Source: an uncultured Synechococcaceae cyanobacterium (lineage in GTDB: Bacteria > Cyanobacteriota > Cyanobacteriia > PCC-6307 > Cyanobiaceae). From it: DNA of 61,438 nucleotides. Of the stretch, positions 10,963 to 20,149 are shown piece after piece (the first letter of the stretch is position 1; each line of letters begins with the position of its first letter). A program made the translations under genes and the position numbers. The stretch lies in the NCBI GenBank assembly GCA_903907855.1, contig CAIVPT010000141.1:1-61438 (forward strand), read 5' to 3'. The notes beneath the pieces were generated by a model. That model made no database searches and was not told the DNA's origin. It worked only from the letters and a program-made list of their open reading frames with translations.

Positions 10963-13900
10963 ATGGTCGCCCTCAGCAGCAGCAACCGCGAAGGCACCAA
11001 TCCCGCCATCCGTGCGCGGGTGTTTTCGATCTCCGCCTTCGATGCCCCCTGGTATCTGGAGGTCAACGGGATCAGCGGCGTGGCCCTCACCAAAGCCTGG
11101 TCGCACTTCCGCTCCATCGGCCAGGCCCGGGGCCTCCGCGCCCGCTACGACGTGAGCGAGGTGGTGCGGGCCCTCCTGCACGAGCGCTACGGACCCGCCA
11201 TCGGCGGCATGATCGATAACCTCCTGGAGCGCAGCGGCCGGGGGCCGGTGCTGTTCTATCCCGAGAATCTCCCCGATCAAGGCCGCCACCGCAGCAGCAC
11301 GATCGACCCTTACTACGCCTTCGCCGAGGTGTTCGGTCGGGAGTTGCGGCGGCTCAATCCCTACGGAAAGCTCCTGAACCTGCGGGCCCTGCTCCAGGAG
11401 TCCAGCGACGGCAGCAACAGTGCCAACGGCATGGTGCTGCACATGCTGGAGGCGTGTGTGCTGCCCACCTACGCAGCCATTGAGGCCAGGCGCGAACGCT
11501 TCGGCAATGGCTGGCAAGGGAACTTCGCCAACCTCTCGGCGGAGGAAATCAGTGGGGTGGAGAACTGCTTCGATGCCGATTTCTACTGCGGTGCCTATGC
11601 CGATATCCGCATGTCTGGGGTGAATCCCCTTGGCCATTTCCTCAGCCAGGGGCGGCTGGAGGGCCGCCAGTGCACACCGATTCTCGATCCCGCTTATTAC
11701 CTCAGTGAAAATCCCGACGTTGATGCGGCCGGGGTTGACCCCTTCGTGCACTACATCATGCACGGCTGGCGTGAGCGCCGCAATCCCAGCGAAGCCTTTC
11801 CCCACGCCTGGTTAGCGCGGGTGTTTCCCGAAGCCCTCAAACATCCGAACGGATTCTGCGGGTATCTCGGCCGAGAGATCTCCGGGGAGCAGAAGCTGCA
11901 GGTGCTGCACGCCAATTACAACAGCAGCGACAACCCTGATTTCCGCCCCCGGCCCGATCGCTGCATCCCCGCCAGCGACCATGACACCTTTCGGGTGTTT
12001 GCCTTCTATCTGACTCAGTACCATCCCATCGCCCAGAATGATCTGGCATGGGGCCAGGGTTTCACTGAATGGCGCAACGTAACCAAGGCGTTCCCGCGCT
12101 ACTTCGGCCACTACCAACCCAAGCTTCCCACCGACTCCACCCTCTACGATCTGCGCCTGCGCGAAAACATCATCAATCACGTGGAGCTGGCTCGCCAGCA
12201 TGGCGTGAATGGCTTCTGCTTTTACTATTACTGGTTCAGCGGCGAGAGGGTGCTGGAGCAACCCCTGGATCTGTTTCTGCAAGCCCGCGAGGAGGCCAAT
12301 TTCCCCTTCTGCATCCTCTGGGCCAACGAAAACTGGACCCGCAAGTGGGATGGCAAGTCGAAAGATGTGATCATCGGCCAGAAATACCACCAATCCGATG
12401 CGTTGCAATTCATTCAAGATGTCGAGCCTATTCTGCTGGATTCACGCTATGAGAGGGTCAACGGAGCGCCGATCCTGATTGTCTACCGACCGGATGATCT
12501 TCCTGATTGCCAGCGCTGTGTGGGGGTCTGGCGCGACTACTGGCGAGAGCAGGGCCACGGCGAATTGCATCTTGTTTGCGTGCAGTTTCTGCCGGATACG
12601 AAACCTGAAGACTATGGCTTTGATGCCATGCTGCAATTCCCTCCCAACGGCTTTCCCAACCACGGAACCCATCAAAAGATCGCGCGCTACACCCGCACAT
12701 TTACCGGCAATCTCTACAGCTACGACGAGATGCAGTGGCGGGCGATGGTGCAGCAGTACAACCACCCCGTTTACCGCACCAGCGTTCCCTCCTGGGACAA
12801 CGAATGCCGCCGCCCCCAGCAGGGCGATGTGTTCGTAGGTTCAACACCGGCAAAATTCCGCGATTGGACCGCCTCCAACCTGCTCCATTCCAGTCGCGAC
12901 AACCAGGCCCACCTCTCCTTCGTCAACGCCTGGAACGAATGGGCAGAGTCGGCCTGTCTTGAGCCAGACAGCCGCTACGGCTACGCCCACCTCGAGGCCC
13001 TGGCCGATGCGCGCGCCATCGCTTCGGTGCAATCGGAAGCACAGTTTTGGATCGCCACGCACAGTTGCGCGATCATGATTCACGTTTTTTATCTCGATAC
13101 CTTCGAGGCCATCGCCGAACGCCTGCAGAGTTATCAGCACAACGTCGATCTTTACATCACCCTACCAGCCCTAGGCTGCAGCGAGAAGATCGCCAGCATT
13201 CGCCAGCGTTTTCCCCAGGCCCGCTTCTTCATCGCCGACAACCGCGGCCGTGACGTTCTTCCTTTCCTCTCGCTGATTCAATCGCTGAATGCACGCCGCA
13301 TTCATTATACCTACGTCTGCAAGCTGCACACCAAGAAGTCATTGCACCGCAGCGATGGCGCCGCCTGGCTAGACGACATGGTCGACTCCCTGTTGCCGCG
13401 GGAGGGACACCAGCGGGTCAAGCAACTGTTTCAAGGGGGCGTCGGCATGTTGATCCCCCGCGATCACGCCATCTCCCTGCGCGAATTCATGGGCGGCAAC
13501 GAAGGCCTTCTCGATCGAATCCTCGAAGCCAACGGCGCCCTTGAACGCAAGAACGCCGACAGCTACTTCTCCAGCGGCACCATGTTCTGGATCCGCGGTG
13601 AGGTGCTGGCCGGCCTCAGCCAGGAGGAGGCCACCTACAGCTTCGAATACGAACGGGCCCAGGTGGATGGCACCCTGGCCCACGCCTGGGAACGGGCCAT
13701 GGCGATGCTGGTGCAGGCCCGCGGCCTTCAGTGCCTCCACTCCGATGGCAGTGAGGTGCAGGTGGCGGCTCCGGGCAGCTATCGCTTCGCCAACCTGGAA
13801 GGGCGGGTGGATCTGGGCTCCAGCGTCGACCGCCGCACCGCCGATGTGGTACGAAGCCTGCAGCGGGAGGCTCCAGCCGCCCGCGAACGGGTGGCGATCC

Positions 13901-14697
13901 TGGCCACCTTCCTGCGTGATGACAAGGATGTGGCGAACGTGCGCAGGATCGGCGCTTACCTTCGCCGCCACGGCTTTTTCGTGGCCTGCGTGAATCCCGG
14001 CTTTGACACCAGCCAGCTCTGCGACGACAACCAGCTGGTCGATTATCTCCACTGCGACCTCTATGTGGAACGTCGCAATAGCGGCTATGACTTTGGATCC
14101 TGGGCCGAGGGATTTTTCACCCTCAAGGCCCGTGGCGAACTCCACTCCGAAACCACCCAGGAACTGCTGATCATCAACGACAGCTGCATTTTAACCGATG
14201 AAAACTCCGACCTAATTGACAAGGCTCGTTCCATTCCTGTTGACGTGGTCGGCCTGACTGACAGCTACCAGTTCCTCCATCACATCCAGAGCAACTTCAT
14301 GCTCGTGCGCCGCTTCCAGCATTGCGACACGGTGCTCGACTCCTTCTTCACCGAATACCTGGGAAGGTCGCTGCAATCCAAAGATGACGTCATCCAATAT
14401 GGGGAACTTGCCTTGGCACGCAAGTTTGAGCAGATGCAGATCCAGTGCAAACCAGTATTTGAGATGCAGCAGCTCCTGGCGATGACCCAGGAGAAATACG
14501 CCGACAGTCCAGCCGGCAGCTGGGAGCGGCAGACCGCGGACAAACTGGCTGAGGGCCAGCTGCTCAATCCCCACCACTACCTGCATGAAGCTCTCTATCT
14601 CGACCTGGGCTGCCCCCTGATCAAGAAGGAATTGCTGCGCGATAATCCCGGCGGTTTCCCCGAGGTCGACCGCTACCGCGAGCGCGTTCCCCACTGA
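10963..14697 (+). CDS. Large WbsX / RgpF-type polysaccharide assembly protein
   Basis: A 1244-residue multidomain protein. Residues 1-340 have no family I recognise; they contain repeated aromatic stretches such as FDADFYCGAYADIR and LDPAYYLSENPDVD. About residues 345-660 match the WbsX family found in O-antigen and capsule loci: FAFYLTQYHPI, GFTEWRN, FCFYYYWFSG, ANENWTRKWDG and FVNAWNEWAE. About residues 700-900 and again 980-1180 resemble rhamnan synthesis protein F, with IADNRGRDVLPFL and CKLHTKKSLHR in the first copy and RRNSGYDFGSWAEG and LLIINDSCIL in the second. It follows the dTDP-rhamnose genes, consistent with rhamnose-containing glycan assembly. No signal peptide or membrane segment is evident, so it is probably cytoplasmic. 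ATG 10963 is preferred over upstream in-frame codons that overlap rfbB. Confidence 0.88.
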   Translation: MVALSSSNREGTNPAIRARVFSISAFDAPWYLEVNGISGVALTKAWSHFRSIGQARGLRARYDVSEVVRALLHERYGPAIGGMIDNLLERSGRGPVLFYPENLPDQGRHRSSTIDPYYAFAEVFGRELRRLNPYGKLLNLRALLQESSDGSNSANGMVLHMLEACVLPTYAAIEARRERFGNGWQGNFANLSAEEISGVENCFDADFYCGAYADIRMSGVNPLGHFLSQGRLEGRQCTPILDPAYYLSENPDVDAAGVDPFVHYIMHGWRERRNPSEAFPHAWLARVFPEALKHPNGFCGYLGREISGEQKLQVLHANYNSSDNPDFRPRPDRCIPASDHDTFRVFAFYLTQYHPIAQNDLAWGQGFTEWRNVTKAFPRYFGHYQPKLPTDSTLYDLRLRENIINHVELARQHGVNGFCFYYYWFSGERVLEQPLDLFLQAREEANFPFCILWANENWTRKWDGKSKDVIIGQKYHQSDALQFIQDVEPILLDSRYERVNGAPILIVYRPDDLPDCQRCVGVWRDYWREQGHGELHLVCVQFLPDTKPEDYGFDAMLQFPPNGFPNHGTHQKIARYTRTFTGNLYSYDEMQWRAMVQQYNHPVYRTSVPSWDNECRRPQQGDVFVGSTPAKFRDWTASNLLHSSRDNQAHLSFVNAWNEWAESACLEPDSRYGYAHLEALADARAIASVQSEAQFWIATHSCAIMIHVFYLDTFEAIAERLQSYQHNVDLYITLPALGCSEKIASIRQRFPQARFFIADNRGRDVLPFLSLIQSLNARRIHYTYVCKLHTKKSLHRSDGAAWLDDMVDSLLPREGHQRVKQLFQGGVGMLIPRDHAISLREFMGGNEGLLDRILEANGALERKNADSYFSSGTMFWIRGEVLAGLSQEEATYSFEYERAQVDGTLAHAWERAMAMLVQARGLQCLHSDGSEVQVAAPGSYRFANLEGRVDLGSSVDRRTADVVRSLQREAPAARERVAILATFLRDDKDVANVRRIGAYLRRHGFFVACVNPGFDTSQLCDDNQLVDYLHCDLYVERRNSGYDFGSWAEGFFTLKARGELHSETTQELLIINDSCILTDENSDLIDKARSIPVDVVGLTDSYQFLHHIQSNFMLVRRFQHCDTVLDSFFTEYLGRSLQSKDDVIQYGELALARKFEQMQIQCKPVFEMQQLLAMTQEKYADSPAGSWERQTADKLAEGQLLNPHHYLHEALYLDLGCPLIKKELLRDNPGGFPEVDRYRERVPH

Positions 14698-14776
14698 TGC
14701 TGCGCGCCCGAGCCCTTCGCTCCGCCCCGCCCCTACCCCTCCGATCCCGCCCCCTGACCCAGCCGTCGTCCACCCC

Positions 14777-16996
14777 TTGGTAAGCGTCTTCGACCGTGCC
14801 GCCGCCGCTCCATCCGTGGCGGACCTGGCCGCCGGCACCTCCGGGGGCTGGGCGGTGGCCGTGGGTCTGCAGGACCCGGTGTTTGTACGCGAGCTCCAGC
14901 CCCGGCTCGCGCGGCTGCTGCTGGTGCAAGCCAATCCGCGTCTGGCCGAGCGGCTGCGGGAGGACTGGCCGGCCGGTCCGCCCGCCGGCGTACAGCTTTC
15001 GGAGGAGCCGCTCGGCCCCCGATCGGAGGAGGTGACCTGGTACCGCTACAACGATCCGCGCCTCGACGGCCCGCTGCCCCCCGACCAGCTGCCCACCCGC
15101 TTCCGCAACCTCAGCCTGTTGGGCGAGGAGCGCCGCCAGCAACGCACGCTTGCGGAGTTGGTGCAGCAATGGTGGGAGTCCTCCGGGACTCCGGAGGGCG
15201 AGGGGGCCCTGCTGGTGCAGGGGCCCGACCCCGCTGCCGTGCTGGCCGGGGCCGCCCCGTTGTTGCCCCATCTGGAGCGGGTGGTGTGCTGGCTCGAGAA
15301 CGGCGGTCGCCGCGAGCCCGTGGCTCTTCCGGAATCCGCCACCGCGCTGCTGCGGGAAGCCTGCTTCCAGAGCGACCCCCAGGATCCCGGTTGCTGGCGG
15401 CGCGATCTGCGGCTACTCCTGCGGCGGGAACTGACGCAGAGCCAGACGGAACTGGCCGAAACCCGCCAGGAGCTGGCCCAAAGCCGCCAGGAACTGGCCG
15501 GAGCCCAGGAGGAGATCGCCCGGAGTCGCCAGGAACTCAGCCAGCACCAGGAGGAGCTGGCCCTCACCCACCAGGCGCTGACCCAGAACCAAGAAGACCT
15601 CGCCCTCACCCATGAGGCCCTAACCCAGAACCAACAGGAGCTCGAGCAGGTCCGCTCAGAGATCGAGCAGGTCCGCTCAGAAATCGAGGAGGTCCGCTCA
15701 GAACGGGAGCTGACCCAGTCTGAGCTCGCCCAGAGCCGCCAATCTCTCACCGAAACCCAACAGACAGCGCAGCAGGCAGCCGATCAGGCCCAGCATCAGC
15801 TCGCGCAGACCCGCCAGGAGATCGGGGAGGCGCGCCAGACGATCGAGCAGGCGCAGCAGCGGATCGTCCGCCTCGAAGACGAAGCCCAGGGCCAGGACCG
15901 CTCCCTCGAAGCCCGGGAACTGCAGGTGGCCGAGCTGGCGGAGAGTGGCCGCGCCCTGGCCGCCCAGCGCGACCAGCTGGCGACCGACTATCAAGCACTG
16001 CAGCTCCGCACCGGCGAACTGGACAGCCACCGGGCTGAGCTGCAACGGGAGCTCGATGGCCTCCATCTGCAACGGGAGGGGTTGATCAGCCAGCTGCAGG
16101 TCCTGGAGATGGAGGCCGACCAAGCCCGGCAGGAACGGGATGCCCTGAGGGTGGCGGAGGAGGACCTGCGCCAGCAGCGCGACATCCTGCGGGCCGCCCA
16201 CGATCTGGCGATGGAACAGCGCGATGGCCTCGAAGCCGAGCGCGCCGCCCTGGAGATCCGCAGCCGTGAGCAGCGCCAGACGATCGGAGTGCTGGAGAAA
16301 GAGATGGCCCAACTCCGACAGGAACGGGACAGCTACCACGCCGCCCACGACCAGGCAGTCCAGCAGCGCGACGAACTGGACGGCCAGCGCAGCCTGCTGG
16401 AGGCCGAATGCGCCTCCCAGGCGGAGAAACGGACCACGCTGGAGCAGGAACGGGACGGGCTGCAGCAGGAACGGGATGGCCTGCAGCAGGAACGGGATGG
16501 CCTGCGCCGCTCGGACAAAGAGCTGCAGGGGACCCTTGCCGAGCTGCAGGCGAACGTCCTGGAGCTGCAGCGCGAACGCCACAACCTCTGGGAGCTGCGC
16601 GATGCGCAGCAGGTTCAGCTGCACAAGCTGGAGGAAGAAAATCGGGTTCTCCGGGAAGAAGGGGCGGAACTGCGGCCGGTTCGTGAGGCTCTCGAGACCG
16701 AACGCCATGCCCTCTGGGAGCAACGGGACCTGCTGCGCGAGGAGCTGGAACGACTGTCGGAGGAACGCGACTCGTACCACGTGGCCCACGACCTAGCCGT
16801 GCGCCAACGGGAGGAACGCGATGCGGAGCTCCAGGAACTGCGGGAGGCTCGCGAGAGGGAACGGGCCGAAATCGAGGGGCTGCGGGAACGGCAGGCGGAG
16901 CTGTCGCGGCTGACCAGCGAGTCGGAACGGCAGGTGGCCCTGATCCGCGATCTCTTCGTGCAGGTGAGCACCGCCCGCGCCCAGCCCGAGGCATGA
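14777..16996 (+). CDS. Long coiled-coil protein with a degenerate FkbM-like head
   Basis: A 739-residue protein, function unknown. Residues 1-220 are globular and include YNDPRLDGPLPPD and LLVQGPDPAAVLAGA, which recall the late motifs of FkbM-family methyltransferases; no clear S-adenosylmethionine-binding glycine motif is seen. From about residue 220 to the end it is an almost unbroken Gln/Glu/Arg-rich coiled coil. It includes tandem heptad-like repeats (QSRQEL, THQALTQNQ, QVRSEIE, QQERDGL). The TTG at 14777 is the first start after the previous gene; GTG 14816 is an alternative. Its stop overlaps the sulfotransferase start by 4 bases (ATGA), suggesting coupled synthesis. A scaffold role is possible but is only inference. 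Confidence 0.75.
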   Translation: MVSVFDRAAAAPSVADLAAGTSGGWAVAVGLQDPVFVRELQPRLARLLLVQANPRLAERLREDWPAGPPAGVQLSEEPLGPRSEEVTWYRYNDPRLDGPLPPDQLPTRFRNLSLLGEERRQQRTLAELVQQWWESSGTPEGEGALLVQGPDPAAVLAGAAPLLPHLERVVCWLENGGRREPVALPESATALLREACFQSDPQDPGCWRRDLRLLLRRELTQSQTELAETRQELAQSRQELAGAQEEIARSRQELSQHQEELALTHQALTQNQEDLALTHEALTQNQQELEQVRSEIEQVRSEIEEVRSERELTQSELAQSRQSLTETQQTAQQAADQAQHQLAQTRQEIGEARQTIEQAQQRIVRLEDEAQGQDRSLEARELQVAELAESGRALAAQRDQLATDYQALQLRTGELDSHRAELQRELDGLHLQREGLISQLQVLEMEADQARQERDALRVAEEDLRQQRDILRAAHDLAMEQRDGLEAERAALEIRSREQRQTIGVLEKEMAQLRQERDSYHAAHDQAVQQRDELDGQRSLLEAECASQAEKRTTLEQERDGLQQERDGLQQERDGLRRSDKELQGTLAELQANVLELQRERHNLWELRDAQQVQLHKLEEENRVLREEGAELRPVREALETERHALWEQRDLLREELERLSEERDSYHVAHDLAVRQREERDAELQELREARERERAEIEGLRERQAELSRLTSESERQVALIRDLFVQVSTARAQPEA

Positions 16997-18309
16997 CGCG
17001 CCCCACCACGACGGCCCGGGAGCTGCTCTGGCGGGCCATCGCCCAATGCGCCGGCGCCCGCTGGCATTCGCTTGCCACCCTGCCGCTGCCGCGCCGCAGT
17101 CGCAGGGGTGGCAGCGCGGATCGCCTCCGCGAGCTGGTGCACCTGATCCAGCAACAGGCCCGCCAGAGGCCGGCCCCTCCCGAGGCCTCACCAACGGCAG
17201 CCCTTTCGGTGGCCCTTGCCTTCCAGCATCGACAGCTGGCTGAGCAGCGCCTGTTGCTCGGCCAGCCGGAAGTGGCGGGCCAGCACTGCCGCCAGTTCGT
17301 GCAGGGGCTGATGGCGGCGGCCGTCGAGGGGCTCGGCCAGGGCTTCACGGTGGAGGAGCGGGCGCTGATCGAGGCCACCGCCCTCCATCTGCCCAGCCGG
17401 CTGGCCGCGCAGATCGAGCTGCGTCAGGCACTGCAGCGGGGTGCCCTGCCAAGCCGCTGGATTCTCATCCTCGGCATGCACCGCAGTGGCACCTCTGCCC
17501 TCAGCGGCATGCTCAGCCAGGCGGGCTATGAGGCCCCCGCCGACCTGATGGCTGCCGATGCGGTCAACCCCAGCGGCTACTGGGAATCCAAGGGTCTGTT
17601 CCACCGCAACGACACGCTGCTGGAGCAGCTCGGCAGCCGCTGGGACCACCCGGAACGGCTACCGCCCGGCTGGGAGGACAGCGAGGCGGCGATCACGTGG
17701 CGCCAGGGGGTGCTGCGCCATCTGGAAACGGTGTTCGCCGGCGCCCACGCCCCCTTGATCAAGGATCCACGCTTGTGCGTCCTGCTGCCGGGCTGGCTTC
17801 CCTGGCTCGAGAGCGGCTGCCTGCGGGTGGAGGTGATGCTCACCCTGCGCCACCCCCTGGAGGTGGCCAGCTCGCTGGAGAAGGCCCAGAATCTGCCGAG
17901 CCAGGAGGGCCTGCGGCTCTGGTTGCAGCATGTGCTGGCGGCGGAGCGGGTCAGCCGGGGATGGCCGCGGCTCCTCCTGCGCTTCGACGAACTGATCGGC
18001 GATCCCGAGACCAGCCTTCAGCGCTGCCTGCACCTATTGGCCAGCCCGAGCGAGGGGTCTGAGCTCCATCGGGAGGCCGCTGACTTCGTGTTGCCCCAGC
18101 TGCACCGCCAGCGGCGCCAGGACCTGGAGGGGGAATTCCGTCAGCGGCTCCAGGGAATCGCCAGCGTTCGCGACCTGGCACTGGCCGTGCATCAGTGGCT
18201 GTGCCAGGAGGATGTCAATTCCCCTGCCACCGCAGGCAGGCTGGATGCGTTGGAGGCCCGCTGGCAGATCCTGAGCGAGGGATCTCAGGCGTTGGCCGCC
18301 GGGATCTGA
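16993..18309 (+). CDS. Sulfotransferase-family protein
   Basis: A 438-residue protein. From about residue 155 it has a P-loop-like 5'-phosphosulfate motif GMHRSGTSALSGML, then NPSGYWES and IKDPRLCVLLP. A 3'-phosphate-binding type segment LRHPLEVASSL follows. These are features of PAPS-dependent sulfotransferases that modify glycans. The N-terminal 150 residues are helical and not assigned. The start overlaps the upstream coiled-coil gene (ATGA). The last 25 bases overlap the end of the convergent flavoprotein gene. In this locus the likely role is sulfation of the exported polysaccharide (inference). Confidence 0.82.
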   Translation: MTRPTTTARELLWRAIAQCAGARWHSLATLPLPRRSRRGGSADRLRELVHLIQQQARQRPAPPEASPTAALSVALAFQHRQLAEQRLLLGQPEVAGQHCRQFVQGLMAAAVEGLGQGFTVEERALIEATALHLPSRLAAQIELRQALQRGALPSRWILILGMHRSGTSALSGMLSQAGYEAPADLMAADAVNPSGYWESKGLFHRNDTLLEQLGSRWDHPERLPPGWEDSEAAITWRQGVLRHLETVFAGAHAPLIKDPRLCVLLPGWLPWLESGCLRVEVMLTLRHPLEVASSLEKAQNLPSQEGLRLWLQHVLAAERVSRGWPRLLLRFDELIGDPETSLQRCLHLLASPSEGSELHREAADFVLPQLHRQRRQDLEGEFRQRLQGIASVRDLALAVHQWLCQEDVNSPATAGRLDALEARWQILSEGSQALAAGI

Positions 18310-19616
18310 GCCACGAGCCGCATGGCCGCATCGATGGCGTTGTCCATATTGTAGTACTGCCACTCGGCAAAACGTCCCAGCAAATGGATACCGTGGCCGG
18401 CCAAAAGACGACGAGCCTCGGCCACCACCTGCGGAGTGTCCTGGCGGTGAACCACGTAGGAGTTAGGGGCGTAATTGAAGGCTATCGGCTCCAAGCCGAT
18501 GCCAGCGCGGGCGATCTCTTCGCCCATCTGCTCGGGCGAAAACTGGCCGGAAAACTCCACCACGCAAGAGCTTGCGGTTTCGGGATTCAGCTCACCGTTG
18601 TTGGACGGGCTGAAGCCGCCTGTGTGAATGATGCGGTGGAAATTAAAGTCCCCCGAGGGCACGTACAACCAGGAGTAGGGAAGTTTACCCGAGCTGCACA
18701 GGGTGCTGCTGGTGCTGTTGGAGGCGAGATCCTCCACCGAGGCCCGCAACCGATCCGGAAAGGCCAAGCCGTGCAGTTGCGCAGGCAGCACACGCAGATC
18801 ACCCGTGTAAATAAGCGAGCGACAGCGAATGGAACCATTCACGAGAATGCCCGTTTCATCCACCATCACAGACTGAACTGGGGTGCTGTGCTGGATGGCG
18901 AGATCACGGCTGAGGCGATCGACAAGAAACTGGGAGCCGTTTACAACAGGGTAGTAAAAAGTAGCGTGGGCCATACTATCATTTTCTTGCCGGAAAATAT
19001 TGGCCATAATCGCCTCAATCGCCTTGGGCTGGGGCAGCTTGCCCTCCAACCAATCCACCCCGATGCTCTGGAGGTCGCGGCGCCAGATTTTCTCGTTATA
19101 AGGCCGGAAGTAGGCTTCGTAGAGGGTTTGACCAAATACGGTGCGCAGATAGCTGCCGAAACTGCTGGCGTCGACTCCCGATCCACCAAGCTGCGCCTCC
19201 ATCATGTCAGCGATGGCACGGGAGCAGAACTCCTCGCCGTACTCATACAGATGCGATTCAATGGGATAACTATATTGACGATCAAATTGATAGCTGATCA
19301 TTGCCTGGCGAACGGCATGCAGAAACTCGCTCTGTTGGTCGAACTGGGACCAGAACCATTGCGCCACCGCCGGGATGCGGGTGTTGAACACATGACCACC
19401 GACGCGGTGGTACAGCACATTGTTGGCCTCGCGAGTGCAACGCACCAGCCCGCCACTGCCGGTTTCCTTCTCCAGAACGAGCACGGAGTCGCCGCGCTCC
19501 TGCAACAGGCGGGCAGCGCTCAGCCCGGAAATTCCAGAACCGACCACAACGGCATCCCACAGCTGGCCGCTGGCGGCAGCGGCGGAGGGGGCCGTGGAAG
19601 AGGAGGCGCTCATCAC
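18285..19616 (-). CDS. UDP-galactopyranose-mutase-like FAD amine oxidoreductase
   Basis: A 443-residue flavoprotein with an N-terminal dinucleotide-binding motif VVVGSGISGLSAARLL followed by VLEKETGSGG. GGHVFNTRIP and FRPYNEKIW resemble the UDP-galactopyranose mutase / protoporphyrinogen-oxidase-like group (COG1232) often found in polysaccharide loci. If a mutase, it would make UDP-galactofuranose; membership of a related oxidoreductase branch is equally possible. It is the only minus-strand gene in this stretch and is visibly AT-richer: 27 of 60 bases are G/C at 18961-19020. The ATG at 19616 or the next one, 19613, could start it. Confidence 0.82.
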   Translation of the reverse strand: MMSASSSTAPSAAAASGQLWDAVVVGSGISGLSAARLLQERGDSVLVLEKETGSGGLVRCTREANNVLYHRVGGHVFNTRIPAVAQWFWSQFDQQSEFLHAVRQAMISYQFDRQYSYPIESHLYEYGEEFCSRAIADMMEAQLGGSGVDASSFGSYLRTVFGQTLYEAYFRPYNEKIWRRDLQSIGVDWLEGKLPQPKAIEAIMANIFRQENDSMAHATFYYPVVNGSQFLVDRLSRDLAIQHSTPVQSVMVDETGILVNGSIRCRSLIYTGDLRVLPAQLHGLAFPDRLRASVEDLASNSTSSTLCSSGKLPYSWLYVPSGDFNFHRIIHTGGFSPSNNGELNPETASSCVVEFSGQFSPEQMGEEIARAGIGLEPIAFNYAPNSYVVHRQDTPQVVAEARRLLAGHGIHLLGRFAEWQYYNMDNAIDAAMRLVAQIPAANA

Positions 19617-20149
19617 AGGCGTGCGCGGAAGGATTCGGGCAGAACCGCGATCGTATGGCGATCACCGCAACGCTCCCTCAGCGCTCAGTCAGCCAAGGAT
19701 CTGGCCTCACGTGCTGGGCGGGGAGCCGCAAGCCCCGCTTCGCCACCGAGGGGACGAACGGTTCCCCGTGATAAAATACCGTATTCAAAGGATTTGACGC
19801 TCATTCCCCCGGCTTCTTGGTTCTACAGCTTGCTCGTGCAACGGCTTTATTCGTCGCACGGGGCTCTCATCCATTGGCTTTCTCGCCCAACGGCTTTCTC
19901 GCCCAACGGCTTTCTCGCCTGACGAAGGCTGGGTCGCCTTACGACGGCTAGCTCGCACGAACCACCTGGGCCCTGTCCTGGAGGTGCACCCCCAAGGGCC
20001 AATGCCCCCAAGGTGAGCTGAGCACAGCCCATCGCGTTCCAAGCCTCCCAAGGGACTCTCCCGCAGACGTCCTCCGCCGCGACCTGCCCCGCGCACTCCC
20101 GGGCCATCCTTCCCTTCGCTGAGCCCGCGCCGCCTCTCCCGACGCCCCC
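19617..20149. other. Noncoding gap of 533 bases
   Basis: Spacer between the divergent flavoprotein gene and the gene at 20150, so it must hold both promoters if they are separate. The only clear structure is the repeat array at 19811-19962. An AT-rich patch near 19770-19798 (GATAAAATACC, GGATTTGAC) could contain promoter elements, but spacing to a partner box is poor on either strand. No credible protein or structured RNA gene was seen. Confidence 0.6.
19811..19962 (+). repeat. Degenerate 16-base tandem repeat array, about nine units
   Basis: Units resemble GGCTTTCTCGCCCAAC. They begin at about 19811, 19827, 19843, 19862, 19876, 19892, 19908, 19927 and 19946, so spacing is 14-19 bases. The units at 19876 and 19892 are identical over 16 bases and that at 19908 differs at two; the outer units are more diverged. 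This is the pattern expected of an array expanding at its centre. It lies about 190 bases upstream of the gene at 20150. Confidence 0.8.

Noticed and set aside
18195-19922. Long plus-strand frame opposite the UGM-like gene running into the repeat array
   Set aside because: The minus-strand flavoprotein has clear motifs; the plus frame has none.
19811-19962. CRISPR array
   Set aside because: The units are contiguous and degenerate, with no unique spacers and no cas genes nearby.
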